A stretch of 64,000 nt of DNA from Ectobius pallidus (taxonomy: Eukaryota; Arthropoda; Insecta; Blattodea; Ectobiidae): positions 84,231,432 through 84,295,431 of the forward strand of contig CAXKWD010000009.1 of the NCBI GenBank assembly GCA_964059195.1, in the 5' to 3' direction. Under the pieces are notes generated by a model that was not told the origin of the DNA, searched no databases, and saw nothing but the letters and a program-made list of their open reading frames with translations. Positions 20,546 through 33,040 of the stretch are shown here, in pieces; positions within the stretch are counted from its first letter, which is position 1; the number at the start of each line of letters is the position of its first letter. The position numbers and the translations under genes were made by a program.

Positions 20546-22611
20546 ACAACCACCTACCTTTTCTCAAAATCTACTATTAAGCTAGAGACTAGATCATGAT
20601 ACCCTTCCTGTATTAGTACTGTACTGAAAAAAGGATTTTTCATAATTTTTTTTACCGAAATGTGATTTTTTATTTAAACAATAACTACATTTTGAAGTAG
20701 ACTACATTATGACCTGAAAATATTTTAGAGATTAACCGATTCAATTTCTTTTTCAGCGTACGTAAAACATCTAAATAAACAAATGATAAAAACGTCACAA
20801 AACAAAGGGGAGGAGAACTCACAGAGAGTTCGCGGAAAATTCGCATCATGTCACAAAATCACTAAATTAGTGAGCCTCACAATAGAGTATATGACGTAAA
20901 CGTCTTTCAGTGAGGTTGACCGATAAGGGTAAACAGACATAGGAGAGAGATTTCCATCCGGCGCTGTGAATAGAGCATTGGCTAGCTCAGTTTGGAGGGC
21001 ATCGGCACGGAAAATCGTTTTTCTACTAAAATATTATCATGTATTGTTCAACTGAAATAATATTCTGCGGTTTCATAAATATATTTTTGTTGTTGTATGT
21101 TCATGGGAGGGTGGCAAGAAGTTCCTGCAGTTGTTACATTGTCAATTAAAACCATAATCGGTCTGCCGTATGCTTCACTTCGCTGGAACTGTCAGAGGAG
21201 AGAACAGAAATCATCCTCTTAAGAGGTATGGTAGCTTAACCCAGAAATACAGTGTTTTATAACCAGAATTGCGTGTGCATATGCTAGAACCACTTAAATT
21301 GCCTACTACTAATATTATAGAGAAGTGTAAAGCTTCGCTGGATTGTCTCTTGATTTCAATTGGCAGACATGGATTTCATTGGTAGTGGACGGAACAAATT
21401 AATTTGTCGCTAAAAGTTAAATTTAACGAGATATCATTGTCTATTTTCTGGCTTGAACTGACGGAGTGCCCTAACGCAGTGAGAAAATTAACTACTTTTT
21501 CCCTTCTTGACTTCGATTTTTTTCTTTTTTGCGAGAAGCTGTGAAGGAAATAAAATTAATAAGTCAGATGTAGTAGGGCCTACGTATTAATTGTTGAAGA
21601 TGTGCTTCTTGCCTTGCCATCCTTTAAGCCAGAGAGGTCTGTTAAACCTTTTGTTATACCTTTCCCCTTCAAAACTGTACTATTACATTTTATTAGTGTT
21701 TATATGTAAAATTATAACTGGTTGAAATCTATCATTATGCATCTATATATCTGTTAAGATAACTTTTTTTTTCATAATATCGCTACCCCGATATATTGGC
21801 TTATACTTTACGTAATTCGTGTTACATGATATTGTAAGGCATGAAAATCACAAAAGTTCCCTGAGCCTATGAAGGTTGTGAATCTTTCTTGGAGGAATTA
21901 GATCAGTGAAGATCACAGTGTTAAGGTTTACGATTCTAAGTAGTTATGAAGCAGCGTACTGTTTATTGAGGAATCCGATCCTTGGCAAGATTTCTTAGAA
22001 TTAATGCAGCCTATAGGTTGGAAATTCACTAGAATTTAAGAGATCGGAATGCCGCGCAGTTTCCCTCAAGTCCGATACCTTGAGGTGATACTAGACAAAA
22101 TACTAGGCCTACTGTGAACACACAGTTAAATTGTTAAACAGAACTACAGGTATTTAGATTATAATAGGCCTGTCTTGCCGCTTCCAATGATCGTTCTGTA
22201 AGCATTAGGGAAATCTAGATAGTATTTTCACATAGATGACGTGGAAAGTCAGTTCTTAAAAGACGAATAAATTACAAATAACATTTTTATCATCAGTAAT
22301 ATATGTGTTCCCTTAGTGTTAGCATCATTTTAGTTTTTCATTAGTATATCTGTTATTAGCCTCATTAGTGTTTCACAGAAATTGAAAAGTCCATTCTTAA
22401 AAGAAGAATAAATAACAAATAACATTTTTATCATCAGTGGTGTAGGCCAATGTGCCCCCTTAGTATTAAGATCACTTTTATCTCAATTATAGTACCTTCA
22501 CTTTAATATTCTTCTTGGTCATTAGAGAAGTGTGTGTTAATAAAGTGTATGTGTGATGTATGAATGCCATGTCTATCATTCAGAGAGATTATTATAATAA
22601 CTATTTTTATT
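20546..22611. other. No gene recognised; MITE fragment
   Basis: Around 20795-20865 the words ACAAAACAAAGGGG and AGTTCGCGGAAAATTCGCA repeat part of the MITE at 17228-17685. Two similar stretches near 22260 and 22390 share AAATAACATTTTTATCATCAG, a short local duplication. Otherwise nothing. Confidence 0.5.
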
Positions 22612-22619
22612 ATCATCAT

Positions 22620-23179
22620 CAGGGCCAGGATTCTGATGACATGTCATCTTTCTATTGATGCTGCATAGACATTACCAACTTGTAGATAAATCCTAATCAT
22701 GGCCTCTAGATTGTAGAAATGTATTTTTATTAGGTCTTTTTTGTCATTTTATGCTATTTTATATTTGTGGGCCATTTATTTCAATTTTACATTATTATTT
22801 TGTAATTTTCCTGTCATTTCCTTCCTTATTTTGTCATTTTCATGCATTTACATTGAGTATATTCTTTAATATTAAATAAATTACTAGGTTACTATAATGC
22901 AACATTTTTGTAGGATCTACTTTGAAAACAGTTTTCTTCCTTTTCTTCTCAAATGCTCCAATCAAGAACAAAAAACATTATTAGGACCTACAACATCCTT
23001 TCTACATATACAGTTTTGACAATTATGTATGAAACTTTGTGTGTACAATAATAATTTGTATAAATAAAATATCAGTTTTAGGTCATTCTTTATAATTATT
23101 AAGTCATTTTCTTTAAAATAGAGGGTCATTTTATAGGTCATTTTTCAAACAATTTTAGATCATCAGAATCCGGGGTCTG
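22620..23179 (-). mobile_element. hAT-type MITE with perfect 8-bp target duplication
   Basis: A 560-bp element starting CAGGGCCAGGATTCTGATGA and ending TCATCAGAATCCGGGGTCTG. It is bounded on both sides by ATCATCAT (22612-22619 and 23180-23187), though that word sits in an ATC repeat. Its right half is the inverse of the copy at 17696. No intact transposase; it is a non-autonomous hAT derivative. Confidence 0.88.
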
Positions 23180-23187
23180 ATCATCAT

Positions 23188-24412
23188 TGTCACTAGTAGG
23201 TCTCATATGTTACTTTCGACTGCGGGCTACATTTTATCTTGATTTTTCAATACGTTAGCGAGCTCTTTTTGTCATTTTAAGCTTGGCTGTTTTAGAACTT
23301 GACTACAGAACAGTGGAATTGATCATGTCGTAGTCAGAGATGTTTGTTATATCTGGAGATGGTTCATGTAGACCGGAGTGTACATTATGGGTATAAAACA
23401 CACACGTGCTATGCGGACAAGTTCTTGTCTTTGTCTGTCCGCATGCAACGTGCGACCAATTGCCTCGTTTGCTGCGTTTGTTGATGTAACAAGACTCTGA
23501 CAGACAATAAACTGTCACTTTCCTACGTTCCCAAGCTCTTCTTGTGCTCTGGGGTTAATGGGTTAATACCGAAGTCATCCTCACAACAGCAAGATGGATT
23601 TATATTTTTGTTTGTACATCTGTGGGAAATGCCCTGTCATTACTTTTGTGCCGTCTGATGACAGAATATTTTGTGCACTTTGATTTTCCTTTTCAAACTG
23701 AAGATGACGGAAGTTATTTTCTAGTGTTTTATTCTGTGTTACATCAGAGTTTCGGAATTGGCCTAAAACTAGGAAACGTTGCATTATTCTCCTTGAAGAG
23801 TTTTCGCTATTTCATCTCGCACCATATGACACATTCGGGTAATATTTTTTAATCACCGTGAATTTGATATAAGCCATCCTCCTTAATTTTCGAGATTATG
23901 ATTATTATAGTATTTGGGTACGTGATATAAAAATTAAAAGTTAAAAAAAAATTATCCAATATGAGCTCATTCCCTCTGTGTCCGAAAATATTTCCAAAAC
24001 TTTATTCTAGAATGCTCACATCTCTTTCCCAATTAAAATGATCAGCCAACAAATAAATATCCCACCTATCTTCTGTAGGGTACGGGTACTAGAAATTGTT
24101 AATTTTAAAATGTAATTCAAACATGACTCGAAATTAGATTTGAGACTTTCTCTTGTTACCATTGTGCTTTTATCTTTTAGATCAGTGTTTAAACAGATAA
24201 GTTGCTTTACCCTGGTCACGCCCCATTATAAAGTGCACATGACATTTACACAATAATGGAAGTTTATATTGAAGTTTACTGTCTTGCAAACATGATTTTT
24301 CTATCTTGTTTATATGTAGGTTCCTTAGAACCTCAGTAAAATATAATTTTATTCGTGATACATATAGACCCGATATAAGTTATATAGGGATAGGCCTATA
24401 TATAGTTTATGT
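23188..24412. other. No gene recognised
   Basis: AT-rich DNA without recognisable coding similarity or element ends. Confidence 0.5.
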
Positions 24413-24422
24413 ATGTGCCACT

Positions 24423-24724
24423 AGACCGCCTGTGTGGTCTTGTGATTAGCGTCCCTGGCTAGGAATTCGCAGTTCCGGGTTCCATCCCCGGTACCTCGTC
24501 GGATTTTTCTGAGATAGGAAGGTCTGGATCTGGGTGCACTCAGCCTCGTGATACAACTGAGAAGCTACTTGATTGAAAATTAACGGCTCCGGTCTCGGAA
24601 ACCATAATTAACGGCCGTGGGTGTCGGCATGCTAATTACATGCTCTTCAATCCTGCAATCTGCAGCTCGGTCGGATGGTAGATCTAGTACCACAAGGAAT
24701 GTAGCGCCACGGAGATTTTTTCTA
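24423..24724 (+). mobile_element. tRNA-derived SINE with 10-bp target duplication
   Basis: A 302-bp SINE flanked by ATGTGCCACT on both sides (24413-24422 and 24725-24734). The head is tRNA-like: GTGATTAGCGTCCCTGGCTA as box A, then GGGTTCCATCCCCGG as box B. The body includes GGATCTGGGTGCACTCAGCC, ACGGCTCCGGTC and CGGTCGGATGG, the conserved core of a SINE I recognise from insects, and ends in a short T-rich tail. The duplication and pol III boxes are seen directly; the family assignment is from memory. Confidence 0.88.
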
Positions 24725-24734
24725 ATGTGCCACT

Positions 24735-25742
24735 TATATATATATATATATACATATATATACGTATAAATATAAATATATATGTGTGTGTGTGTATGCA
24801 CACACACGTACTTTCCGAAAAGTTGTTTGCAAAATTGATCGCAATTTATTTGGAAATGATTTCGAAATGTTTTACATGACATATAGCTTACATTCGTGAT
24901 ACATATCTTATAGCGTCTATAAAACACATTGCGGTATATACATACATATAAGTTATAAGTTTTATGTATATACATATATATGGCAAATGTAGGCTAAATA
25001 ATTATATATAGGCCTAGTTATATGTTAAATAATTATATGTTTTATATAGTAGTATAATACATATAACTATATTCTATGTGTGTGCCACATAACCTATATG
25101 TAAAAGCGAATCTCAAAGCGATATGGTTTTGGTATTCTCAATAGGAACTTGTATTTCTGTACTACCGTAACATAGAGAAGATACTCCTTTGGTATAAGTT
25201 TCTTATATAGCTCTCTCTTGTAGATAACCCCACGGTTCTTCTAATTGATATAGGCCTACTGAAGCATTTGGCCGTAATAAATTAGTATAAAATTTCAGCG
25301 TATCTGTTAAACATGTAGGCTCATTAATATTGCCTTTTCCAGTATTTTCCCGTAATATTTAGATAGCCTATTTCTAATTTTAAGAAATTCCATCGTACTC
25401 TCTAAACGTCACGCATACACGGTTATAACCACTAGTCTAATAATATACGTATTGTTAATTTTTCTACATATTTTGTCAGAGTGCACATTAATTACTCACA
25501 CAAGAAGATGATATTCCTGACATTCGCATTTCACACTGTCGGAGGGGAAACCCCCCTCAAGAGCGCTGCCGCTTCAGTTTTCTCGTTTCTTTTGTTTCGT
25601 TTCAAGAGGTTAGTGATATGCCAGCAACCCAAGCTTTGAAGTGATTTTTAGCGTTGTCAGTTTGAGGAGGATGGAGCTTCTCTGTTGCAGTTGGTGAATT
25701 ATCTTGGCGAAGTGAAGGTGTGGTTTACGAGTGTGTGTTGTC
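24735..25742. repeat. AT-rich stretch with TA/TG microsatellite
   Basis: 24737-24800 is a TATATA tract passing into GTGTGTGT and then CACACACA, able to fold. The frame that reads through it on the minus strand is a composition artefact. The rest is AT-rich with several TAGGCCTA palindromes and a short G/C hairpin at 25542-25560. Confidence 0.7.
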
Positions 25743-25899
25743 ATGGATATTGAAGGGGCATGTCGCTTCTTACTTTGTTCCGTGGTCTGCCAGCATGAAA
25801 ATGCAAATAATCGCAACTTTCCACCTTTTGCAGTGGATTCATTAATACGTGTTGATTCTGGTGTGATAAGAAGTTTTCCCTTTTCGCAGGAGAATATAG
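25743..25899 (+). CDS. Candidate coding exon (weak)
   Basis: An ATG at 25743 opens 52 codons (MDIEGACRFLLCSVVCQHE...SFPFSQENI) running into a consensus splice donor, ATAG|GTAAGAG, at 25899/25900, phase 1. There is no homology I recognise, and a frame this short could be chance. The donor is what makes it worth listing. A repeat begins about 25 bases further on. Confidence 0.2.
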
Positions 25900-25924
25900 G
25901 TAAGAGTTACTTTTAACTGAATTT

Positions 25925-26118
25925 CTCCCCGTTGCTGCTGTGTAAACCCTGGGGTCGACTCAGCCTCCAACAGAAATGAGTACCAGGAGCAATCCTGGGG
26001 GTAAAGGCGGCCGGTGCGTAAGGCTGGCAACCTTACCACCTTCACGTGCCGAATGTCCAAAATCTGGGAGCCTCAACCTCCTGGAACCCTCTGGGCCTCC
26101 GTGGCCTATATAGGGATC
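25925..26118. mobile_element. Dispersed repeat fragment (SINE- or LINE-like)
   Basis: Contains GGTCGACTCAGCCTCCAACA, GAGTACCAGGAGCAATCCTG, AAGGCGGCCGGTGCGTA and CCTCTGGGCCTCC. Its minus strand translates to VVRLPALRTGRLYPQ, a phrase often seen in spurious insect protein predictions that come from a high-copy repeat. The exact class and ends are not clear. Confidence 0.6.
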
Positions 26119-29100
26119 ACTTTACTTGCTGCTATGTAAATCACCGTTTATTTCGTTGCTCGTACAGGGACCTTAAAACGCGTGTATGTTAAAGGCTTGA
26201 ATTTGGGGGTCGAAGACAATACTTCCTCTACCTACGGGCAGAGGAAGTAAAAAAATTCAGCTGTTGTTACTTTTACTACTATGATTTCGTAATATATGCT
26301 CTATTATGTTATGATATCCTGATTCATGTCTGTAAAATTAATATAATAATGAGTAGTTCGAGAGTGACTTCAAACAGTCTCGTGTAGGCTAATGTGTTAA
26401 AAGATTTTCGGACGGAAATTGTGTAACAGTTTTCATATAAAAACAAGTGTGAGTTTCTTGATAACCTTAAGCTTCAATGTTCAAGAAACGTGAACTCCTG
26501 TGAAGGATCCACTTTATTCAAGAAGACTTTGATCTTGTTAAAGCGATCAAAATACGGGTGGGCAGCTAGTATTGTGTCTGTTGTAAGAGATGAATGATAT
26601 TTTCAGGAACGCTCGTCATTGATAAATTGCATGGGATCAGTTAAAATAGTAGCTGTATGCAATGTCGTCTTTCGTAGTTCCAGATGTTCTTCCTTTTTTA
26701 GTTTATATGGAAATATGTTAGAAAACCTATCGAAAGTATTACGTACTCTTATTTTATTTATATACTGTACTAACTTGCCAGCGGTCATGCTGCCATGAAC
26801 TACATCAGCGTGGTCAATGTGGCGGTCTGCGAACCACAATATGAGGCCGTGCATAGACATCGTTTTCTCGGATCCTCGAATGTATTCTTACAATATGAAG
26901 GGTCAGAGGAGAAACACGACAAACGGCAAAACTAAAAATGTTCAGGAGAGAATTTTAAACTTTCAACACTCAAAAATAAGGGGTTGTATTTTCTTCTACA
27001 ATACGTGAAATGTGTTATTTCAATATATTTGGAATCACATGTTTATTTATAAAAGAAAATTATTTTCAAATTTAAAAAATAAGGAAATATAGAAGTAATG
27101 GCCAGTTTTCAATGAATAATATGTTAAGTCCAGGAAGTATCAAGTCCTCCCATACAAAACCTAGTGTATACTCTTTACAATCCTTATGGAATAACGTGTA
27201 TTATATTTAAAGTATACAATAATGTCACTTTAACCATGTAGACGGAAAATACCCTAATATCGGATACTTTTTATTAAATAATTATACTGACCACACAAAT
27301 ATTTTTTACATAAAACTTGTGTGTTTTATTTTTTGTTCATTTATTTATTTATTTGTAATTAGTTACTTATTCTTTTATTCATTATTTTGTCACTGCATAG
27401 TCCGATACCTATATGGTATATTTCCTACCCAAAAAGCTGAAGAAATGGTTGCAGTTTTTCTTTATTACTTGTTCTACTCGTTATTGAAATCTAATTACAT
27501 TTTAGGAATTCTGCTGTACTAATAATTTTCGAGTTCGCATTTCTAATTAGAAGAAGGTCCAAATTTTAGTTTGTGAAGAGTTTCTTGTAGCCATAGAAAG
27601 CGCTATAAAGTCCCATGATACTTGGATTTCAGTGGGAAAACTGCATGAATTCAGTTAGTCTATAACTCGACATCAAATATTTTCTCTTAGAATGTTTCTC
27701 ATAGAAGAGTGTAAATTGAAGGCTGTTAATTTTATGAATATGTTTCTTTATCTCAAAATGCAGGTACTTATTTTGTTACGTAAATGTTAATATAACCAGC
27801 TCATAAGCATGCCCTTGTTATATTTAAGGTTGTTCTCACCATGGGAACCTGTGGAAGAGCTTTTGACCTTGGATGCTACAAAGGAAGTGGGTAGCCTGAT
27901 GTTTTATAAACTTTGGTTTTGAGAACATGTAGCAAAGAAACACCGTTCGGTAATTATTAACACGTTTGAATCGCTTGTTCGGAGGGTATTGTAGAATCCT
28001 AAAGAATACTAAAGAACACATTTCTAGAGTTCTGATTTGAAAATTATAGCTACGAGTGCTTCTGAGGTAGTTGAAGGGGATGGGGGTAAAAACTTTTATC
28101 GACAGCTGTATACTAATGTAGATAACCAAAATGATCCTTTATTTAATTCTGTAACTTGGCTCTAAAAGGGCCAATGTCATAAAACTTGCTTTTGAGATAA
28201 CTGATTGTAGAAGTAACATTTTTTTGCTGAGAACTTCCGACATTGGCCTCTAAGATTTTTGTATTATGTATATTAATAGCAACATAAGTTTCATTGGCAC
28301 TTTTATTAAACGAAATATAAAGACTAGCCGAATCATTTTATATTTAAATTTAAATGACACGAAATTTACGTTAGCTTGCAAAACCTTTTTATATTAATAT
28401 ACAATACAATTCTATTATGAGTTTTACTCCAGAAACATGCCACTGTATTTTCTCCGCCATTTCAACCGAATCAATATTGGAAACTATTTTGCCACCTTTC
28501 ACTTACAACCTTATTGAAAACAGTTGTTTAGCCGCCATTTTAGACCCGTTGCTACGAACGTTGGGAAATCTTTGATCCAGTGTAACGACATATGCAGAAA
28601 GCCTTCAAAAAATCATCCAATGCTATTTTTTTCAACTTCTCGACGCAAAGGGTGATCATTTTCTTTTCTCGAAGCGATTTGACCAAAGAACTTTGATAGT
28701 GGAATACCGGACATAGCGAGTACCGCTGTGTTAGCCTATGAGTAACTAAACTTAACCAAGAAAAAAATCCTACTCAGACCGTTTTATCATGTTACCTTTG
28801 TGAAAATAGCTATTTTACTCATGTTTGTGAACTTGGGTAATTACAGGGAACACTACTTTTAATTAAAGACTTTTAGTACTCGCTCTCTAAAACAGCTGCT
28901 TGTCGGACTGGTAACACGCCGAAAAATTGCATTTTAGCAACCAAGGCCGCTAAAATTGCATAAAACTGCATTCAAAATGCAGTTTTGTTGGCCTAGGACT
29001 CTAAAGCCGTCATGACAATCTATCAGCAAAATACAGGTGGCATTGACCAGTCACACCAACTTTAACTTGGATTTAAGCATATATTTGGTCATAAAACAAC

Positions 29101-29649
29101 AAATTTATGGCAACACGTTTCTTTATGATAATCGGAAACTTTATGAAGGTTTTTTTTTCGCAAAACACGGTAGCCTACTTCTTCACATAACAACAAATAT
29201 AAGCAAACAACTTTTCACATCTTAGTTCACAAGAGAAAAATTGCTTATCATGGATGCACCAGCGTTTAAATGCAATAATATATTCCTTCTCATAGTCTAC
29301 TGCTGCCGTGATGTTGCTGGCAGCAGCTCCAATTCAGTGTTTCTGGCTTGGATTGAAATTTCCTCGGGATTATCACTCACATTTTCACAAGCTTTTCATA
29401 AAATACTAGTTGGGTATGCATAATTTTTTATGAACAACATATATTATGCTTCTATACCGCATTTCGTATCGGTACTGTTCATTGTTGTTCTGCGATTCAG
29501 GTGGATGTGAGAATATGACGTTAACAAATGGCTGACTACACCTTTCGTTTTCATTAATTATACGGTATTTTTATTATTTCATTTCATATAATTTAGAGAG
29601 CTTTTACTTAAAAAATATTGTTTGCACCACGTACGCAAAGCTTTATCGG
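26119..29649. other. No gene recognised
   Basis: AT-rich DNA. About 26190-26260 (GAATTTGGGGGTCGAAGACA, GAGGAAGT) is an inverted copy of 30905-30990. At 28150-28255 a short inverted repeat (GGCCAATGTC ... GACATTGGCC) may be a small MITE. No coding similarity. Confidence 0.5.
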
Positions 29650-29795
29650 ACTCGTCCAGTATTTCGGCCTGGGCTTATGCCTGGGCATGTTCTGCCGGCC
29701 TGGGTATGGCTCTGGCTTTCTGAGCCCAAAGTAGCGGATTCGATCTCTGGTCAGGAGCATGGAATTGGTGTGAGCATAAATGACGTAATTATTTA
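29650..29795 (+). mobile_element. Possible SINE fragment
   Basis: Contains GGCTCTGGCTTTCTGAGCCC and a box-B-like CGGATTCGATCTCTGG, resembling the right half of a tRNA head, followed by AGCATGGAATTGGTGTGAGC. No clear box A or duplication, so this is tentative and is not a functional tRNA gene. Confidence 0.35.
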
Positions 29796-30894
29796 AAATT
29801 GCATTGCACATTTCAGATATAAAAAACTGTGATTTTTGGAATATTATCGGAGGCTACATTTAATAGTTAGGTGTAGAGATAACTGATTGCCTATGCCATG
29901 AAGTGAAGGAGAAGAAGAAGGTACAATCTGTAAGAAGTCTGAAAACTGCTGATCTGAGTAATGTATGCTTTATGCCCTCTTTTTCTGATACAGCTTAAAA
30001 TAGAACGCGAGGAGAGCTAGGGATCGCTTGGAATGTAAGTTCTATCATGGCAGGCCTTAGCATAAACATGCAGAGAAAGGAAAGCAAAGGGACGAAAAAA
30101 TTATTTTAGGACAGTTTTAATAAAGGGTCATTGAAATAATTTCCCCCATATTTTACTGCCAATTCTCAACTGACTTTCTGCATAAGAAATAGCCTATTTA
30201 TTTTTGCTTACCGTTTCCACATCTTTCCCATTAGGATTCCATTCTTTCTAGATGGTTTTGTTTGTACAGGAGCCATCTTCAAATAATGAAATGACCGGTG
30301 TTAATTGAGTGAACATACTATCTGATATCCGATATTAGGTTATTGTCAATATCCGATATATTAGGCATTAGCAGCGGCATTAAAGATATTAATTTATCTC
30401 TCTCATTGTTCACACTAGTATAATGAAACACGCCACAAATAAACTGCAATATAATATAACTGTAATGAAATAATTAAATTATCATACATATCTTCTTTGC
30501 AGTAGAGGCTGGTAAATTCTATTCTGCAAAAACTCTCAACGCCAGAAAACAATAATACACTTCTCACGCAGAAGATTTTCAAATGACCGCTTCCAGCTCA
30601 ACACATCAGAATGACGTCCTATTAGGTTAGTGTTTCCACATGAAGACTTCAGGGTGCATCGCTTCCTAATAGCTAATATCTTGCTATCCGGTATTTGGCA
30701 CCTTTCTACTCCTAGGTCTGCTTATAAGTGCAAGTTTGAACAAAAATTATTAAAGCTTTTTTCTAGAAAATCGCGGAATACAAAATTTTAAAATTTCTTT
30801 ATATAAAATGGAAGCAAGAGTAACTAAGACATCGACAAGCTTTATATCACATCCCTGAAAAAATTAACTCATTTACACAACATTTCGTTTTGGT
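29796..30894. other. No gene recognised
   Basis: AT-rich DNA without recognisable coding sequence or element ends. Confidence 0.5.
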
Positions 30895-31830
30895 ACATTT
30901 TTTTTTCACTTCCTGTGCCATACCAGAGGGTACTAGGCAAAGGAAGAATTGTGTTCGACTCCGAAATTCGAAGTTGAGTTTTTAACATAAATACGGTACA
31001 CGTTTTTAGGTCTCTTATAAGTAGGGACCGGATTCTTAGGTTTTTACCTATTTTTTTCCTTGCTTCCAAAACAAAAAGCGCTCATACACTTTTTCGAATC
31101 ATGTCCATAGGATTCACCCACATAATTCTGTGGCACCTAAAAATACCTAAATGGGGTATAAAAACCTAAATATACCTAAACGGGATATAAAACCAAAAAT
31201 ATATAATTTAGGCTACTTTTTTGTCTTTTTTGTTTGTCAGTTGAGAAATCGATATTTTGCGGAGAGACAATAATTGTTGTCGGGTTGAAATTAATACCAC
31301 CCGCGTTTCGTTCAACCCATTGTCGTCTAGGATGGACAGTATCAAGAGAGGAAGTGAAGAGAACCAGCGAATTCCTTTTAAAATATTCGTACGAACAACC
31401 ATTGTTGCCGTGTATGATTTCTGTGTTTTAAAGCGTTTGTTTGCCTTAAGCCTTTAGTACTGTCCTGTTATTCACACTGAGTGGTCACACTGTGTTCTAA
31501 GATGACGTGTTAATTATGTATTGAATCCTATGTAGCACATTCAAATTCATTAAACCCATTATTCTATCCGAAAACGATATTTTGGACAAAAAAACCTAAA
31601 AAAAAAACTATTTCGCCTAATGGAAAACCTAAAACAGTGTTTTTAAAAACCTAAAAATCCGGTCCCTACTTATAAGTACTATTTTCAGAAACACGTCTGT
31701 GTATCTGTCAACAGCCTAGCTTCAGAATGAAAAATCGTATGAAAACAAAACCTTATATTTGGGTAAGTATCTGTTGGGGATGTGACACGAAGATTTGCGA
31801 AGACTTTCTCTTACTTTCAATGCCACTTTA
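30895..31830. repeat. Dispersed repeat split by a hAT element
   Basis: Left part 30895-31021 (CACTTCCTGTGCCATACCAG, GTGTTCGACTCCGAAATTCG) and right part 31669-31830 (CAGAAACACGTCTGTGTATC, TTGGGTAAGTATCTGTTGGG). The left part matches about 26190-26260 inverted; the right part matches about 50850-50990 directly. The two halves join across the hAT element at its duplicated target. Confidence 0.6.
31022..31668. mobile_element. hAT-type element with perfect 8-bp target duplication
   Basis: A 647-bp element starting TAGGGACCGGATTCTTAGG and ending CCTAAAAATCCGGTCCCTA, bounded by CTTATAAG on both sides (31014-31021 and 31669-31676). The duplicated target is itself a palindrome. Subterminal regions repeat CCTAAAAA and CCTAAAT words. 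Short frames inside have no intact transposase. Confidence 0.9.
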
Positions 31831-31924
31831 GGCCTACATGAAGAAAATTTAGTTTTTCGCGATTTTATCCAAAACGGCTGTAATGATTTTGTTTCAATTT
31901 AAAAGTTTTGTTAGCAAAATTATT

Positions 31925-32285
31925 TGAAAGGTAGTTATAAGCCACCCACTGTAGAATCGCGGTCTTCCCTGGTGAACAATATAACTTTGCATCAGGTTGA
32001 AACAACTGAATGCGCGCTCTTTGCAATACGGCCCCTTGTTCTATATCAGAGTGTGAAGTGAGAAAGGTGTATTGCCTATGATTTGGATTAAAAAAGGTAC
32101 GCCAGCCCACTAATTAGATTCTGTTTGGGCTGTGTATCCTTGGGAGTTGCGATATGGCAAGGACAATTCTCTTTACTTTTACGAACAATATACATGAAGA
32201 GAATGTCATACATGGTCTAATATACTATACGAAGAGATAAAACTTTTCTTTGGGCTGATGAAGTTATGTTTCGTATAAGATTTAT
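31925..32285 (+). repeat. Dispersed repeat (second copy near 54683-55025)
   Basis: Shares GTAAGCCACCCACTG-like text, CTGGTGAACAATA, TTTGCATCAGGTTGAAAC and later GAGGTAAAACTTTT or GAGATAAAACTTTT with 54683-55025 in the same orientation. The copies are diverged. Class unknown and no ends determined. Confidence 0.65.
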
Positions 32286-32492
32286 TGCCTTGTTTTGGAG
32301 TTTACACTTTTCGCAAAACTTACATAGGCCTATCTAAATATGTTTCTAAAAAGCGTTTTGAGCTCAAGGGATCACAAATCATGTACAGTACTATTTCTGA
32401 AAACTCAGCAAAGATTTGTTTTAAGTTTTGCACTTGTATTACTTGTTTCTTCGATTCTGTTTGGTGATTGAGAATGAGATTTTTCGATAGAA

Positions 32493-33040
32493 TAATAATA
32501 ATTTTTATTCATCCATTACAACATATATACCCTGTACATTGCACAAAATGATGTTGGACGCGTCAGATCTTACATGCTAAATATTACTTACATCTGCATT
32601 TATTCTCATTCATTCAAACACACAATTTCTTACCCTGGTATAGGCCTACAAATTATAAGGAGATTCTATATTATTTAAAAATATGTTAAGTTTCAAAAAA
32701 AAAAAATATATATATATATATTTATTATTAAAAGTACAATACCCAGGAATAGAATAAATAATATTTTTAACATTGTTAACGAGCCTATAAAATAAATAAA
32801 TAAAAGAAAAAAGACTACATACAAAAAGTAAATGATATTGACCTTATAGCAGAATTAATTACAGAGCAAGGGGGGCAGACAATGTTTCTATTGATGATCG
32901 TAGATCATATATTCATCTACTGAATAAAAGGCATGTTGTAGTAGAAAGGATTTGATTTCACGTTTAAATTTCGTAATCGATTGCTGTTCTCTAATTTGGT
33001 AGCCTATGATAGTTTGTTTAAAAATTTGGTTTCTATGTTT
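32493..33040 (-). pseudogene. 3' end of a LINE (ORF2 C-terminus plus 3' UTR)
   Basis: On the minus strand 32985-32890 reads KFKREIKSFLLQHAFYSVDE, then YMIYDHQ and a stop, typical of the last residues of an insect non-LTR retrotransposon ORF2. The following 3' region ends near 32493 in GAATAAAAATTATTATTATT, a polyadenylation-like signal and short repeat tail. Upstream coding (reverse transcriptase) is missing, so it is a 5'-truncated copy. A (TA)n run lies at 32700-32722. Confidence 0.65.

Noticed and set aside
24423..24500. A functional tRNA gene
   Set aside because: The tRNA-like head continues into a SINE body with a target duplication, so it is a retroposon.
24580..24975. 131-codon frame on the minus strand
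   Set aside because: It runs through the TA/TG microsatellite and the SINE; the protein is low-complexity (repeated Ile, Tyr, His, Thr).
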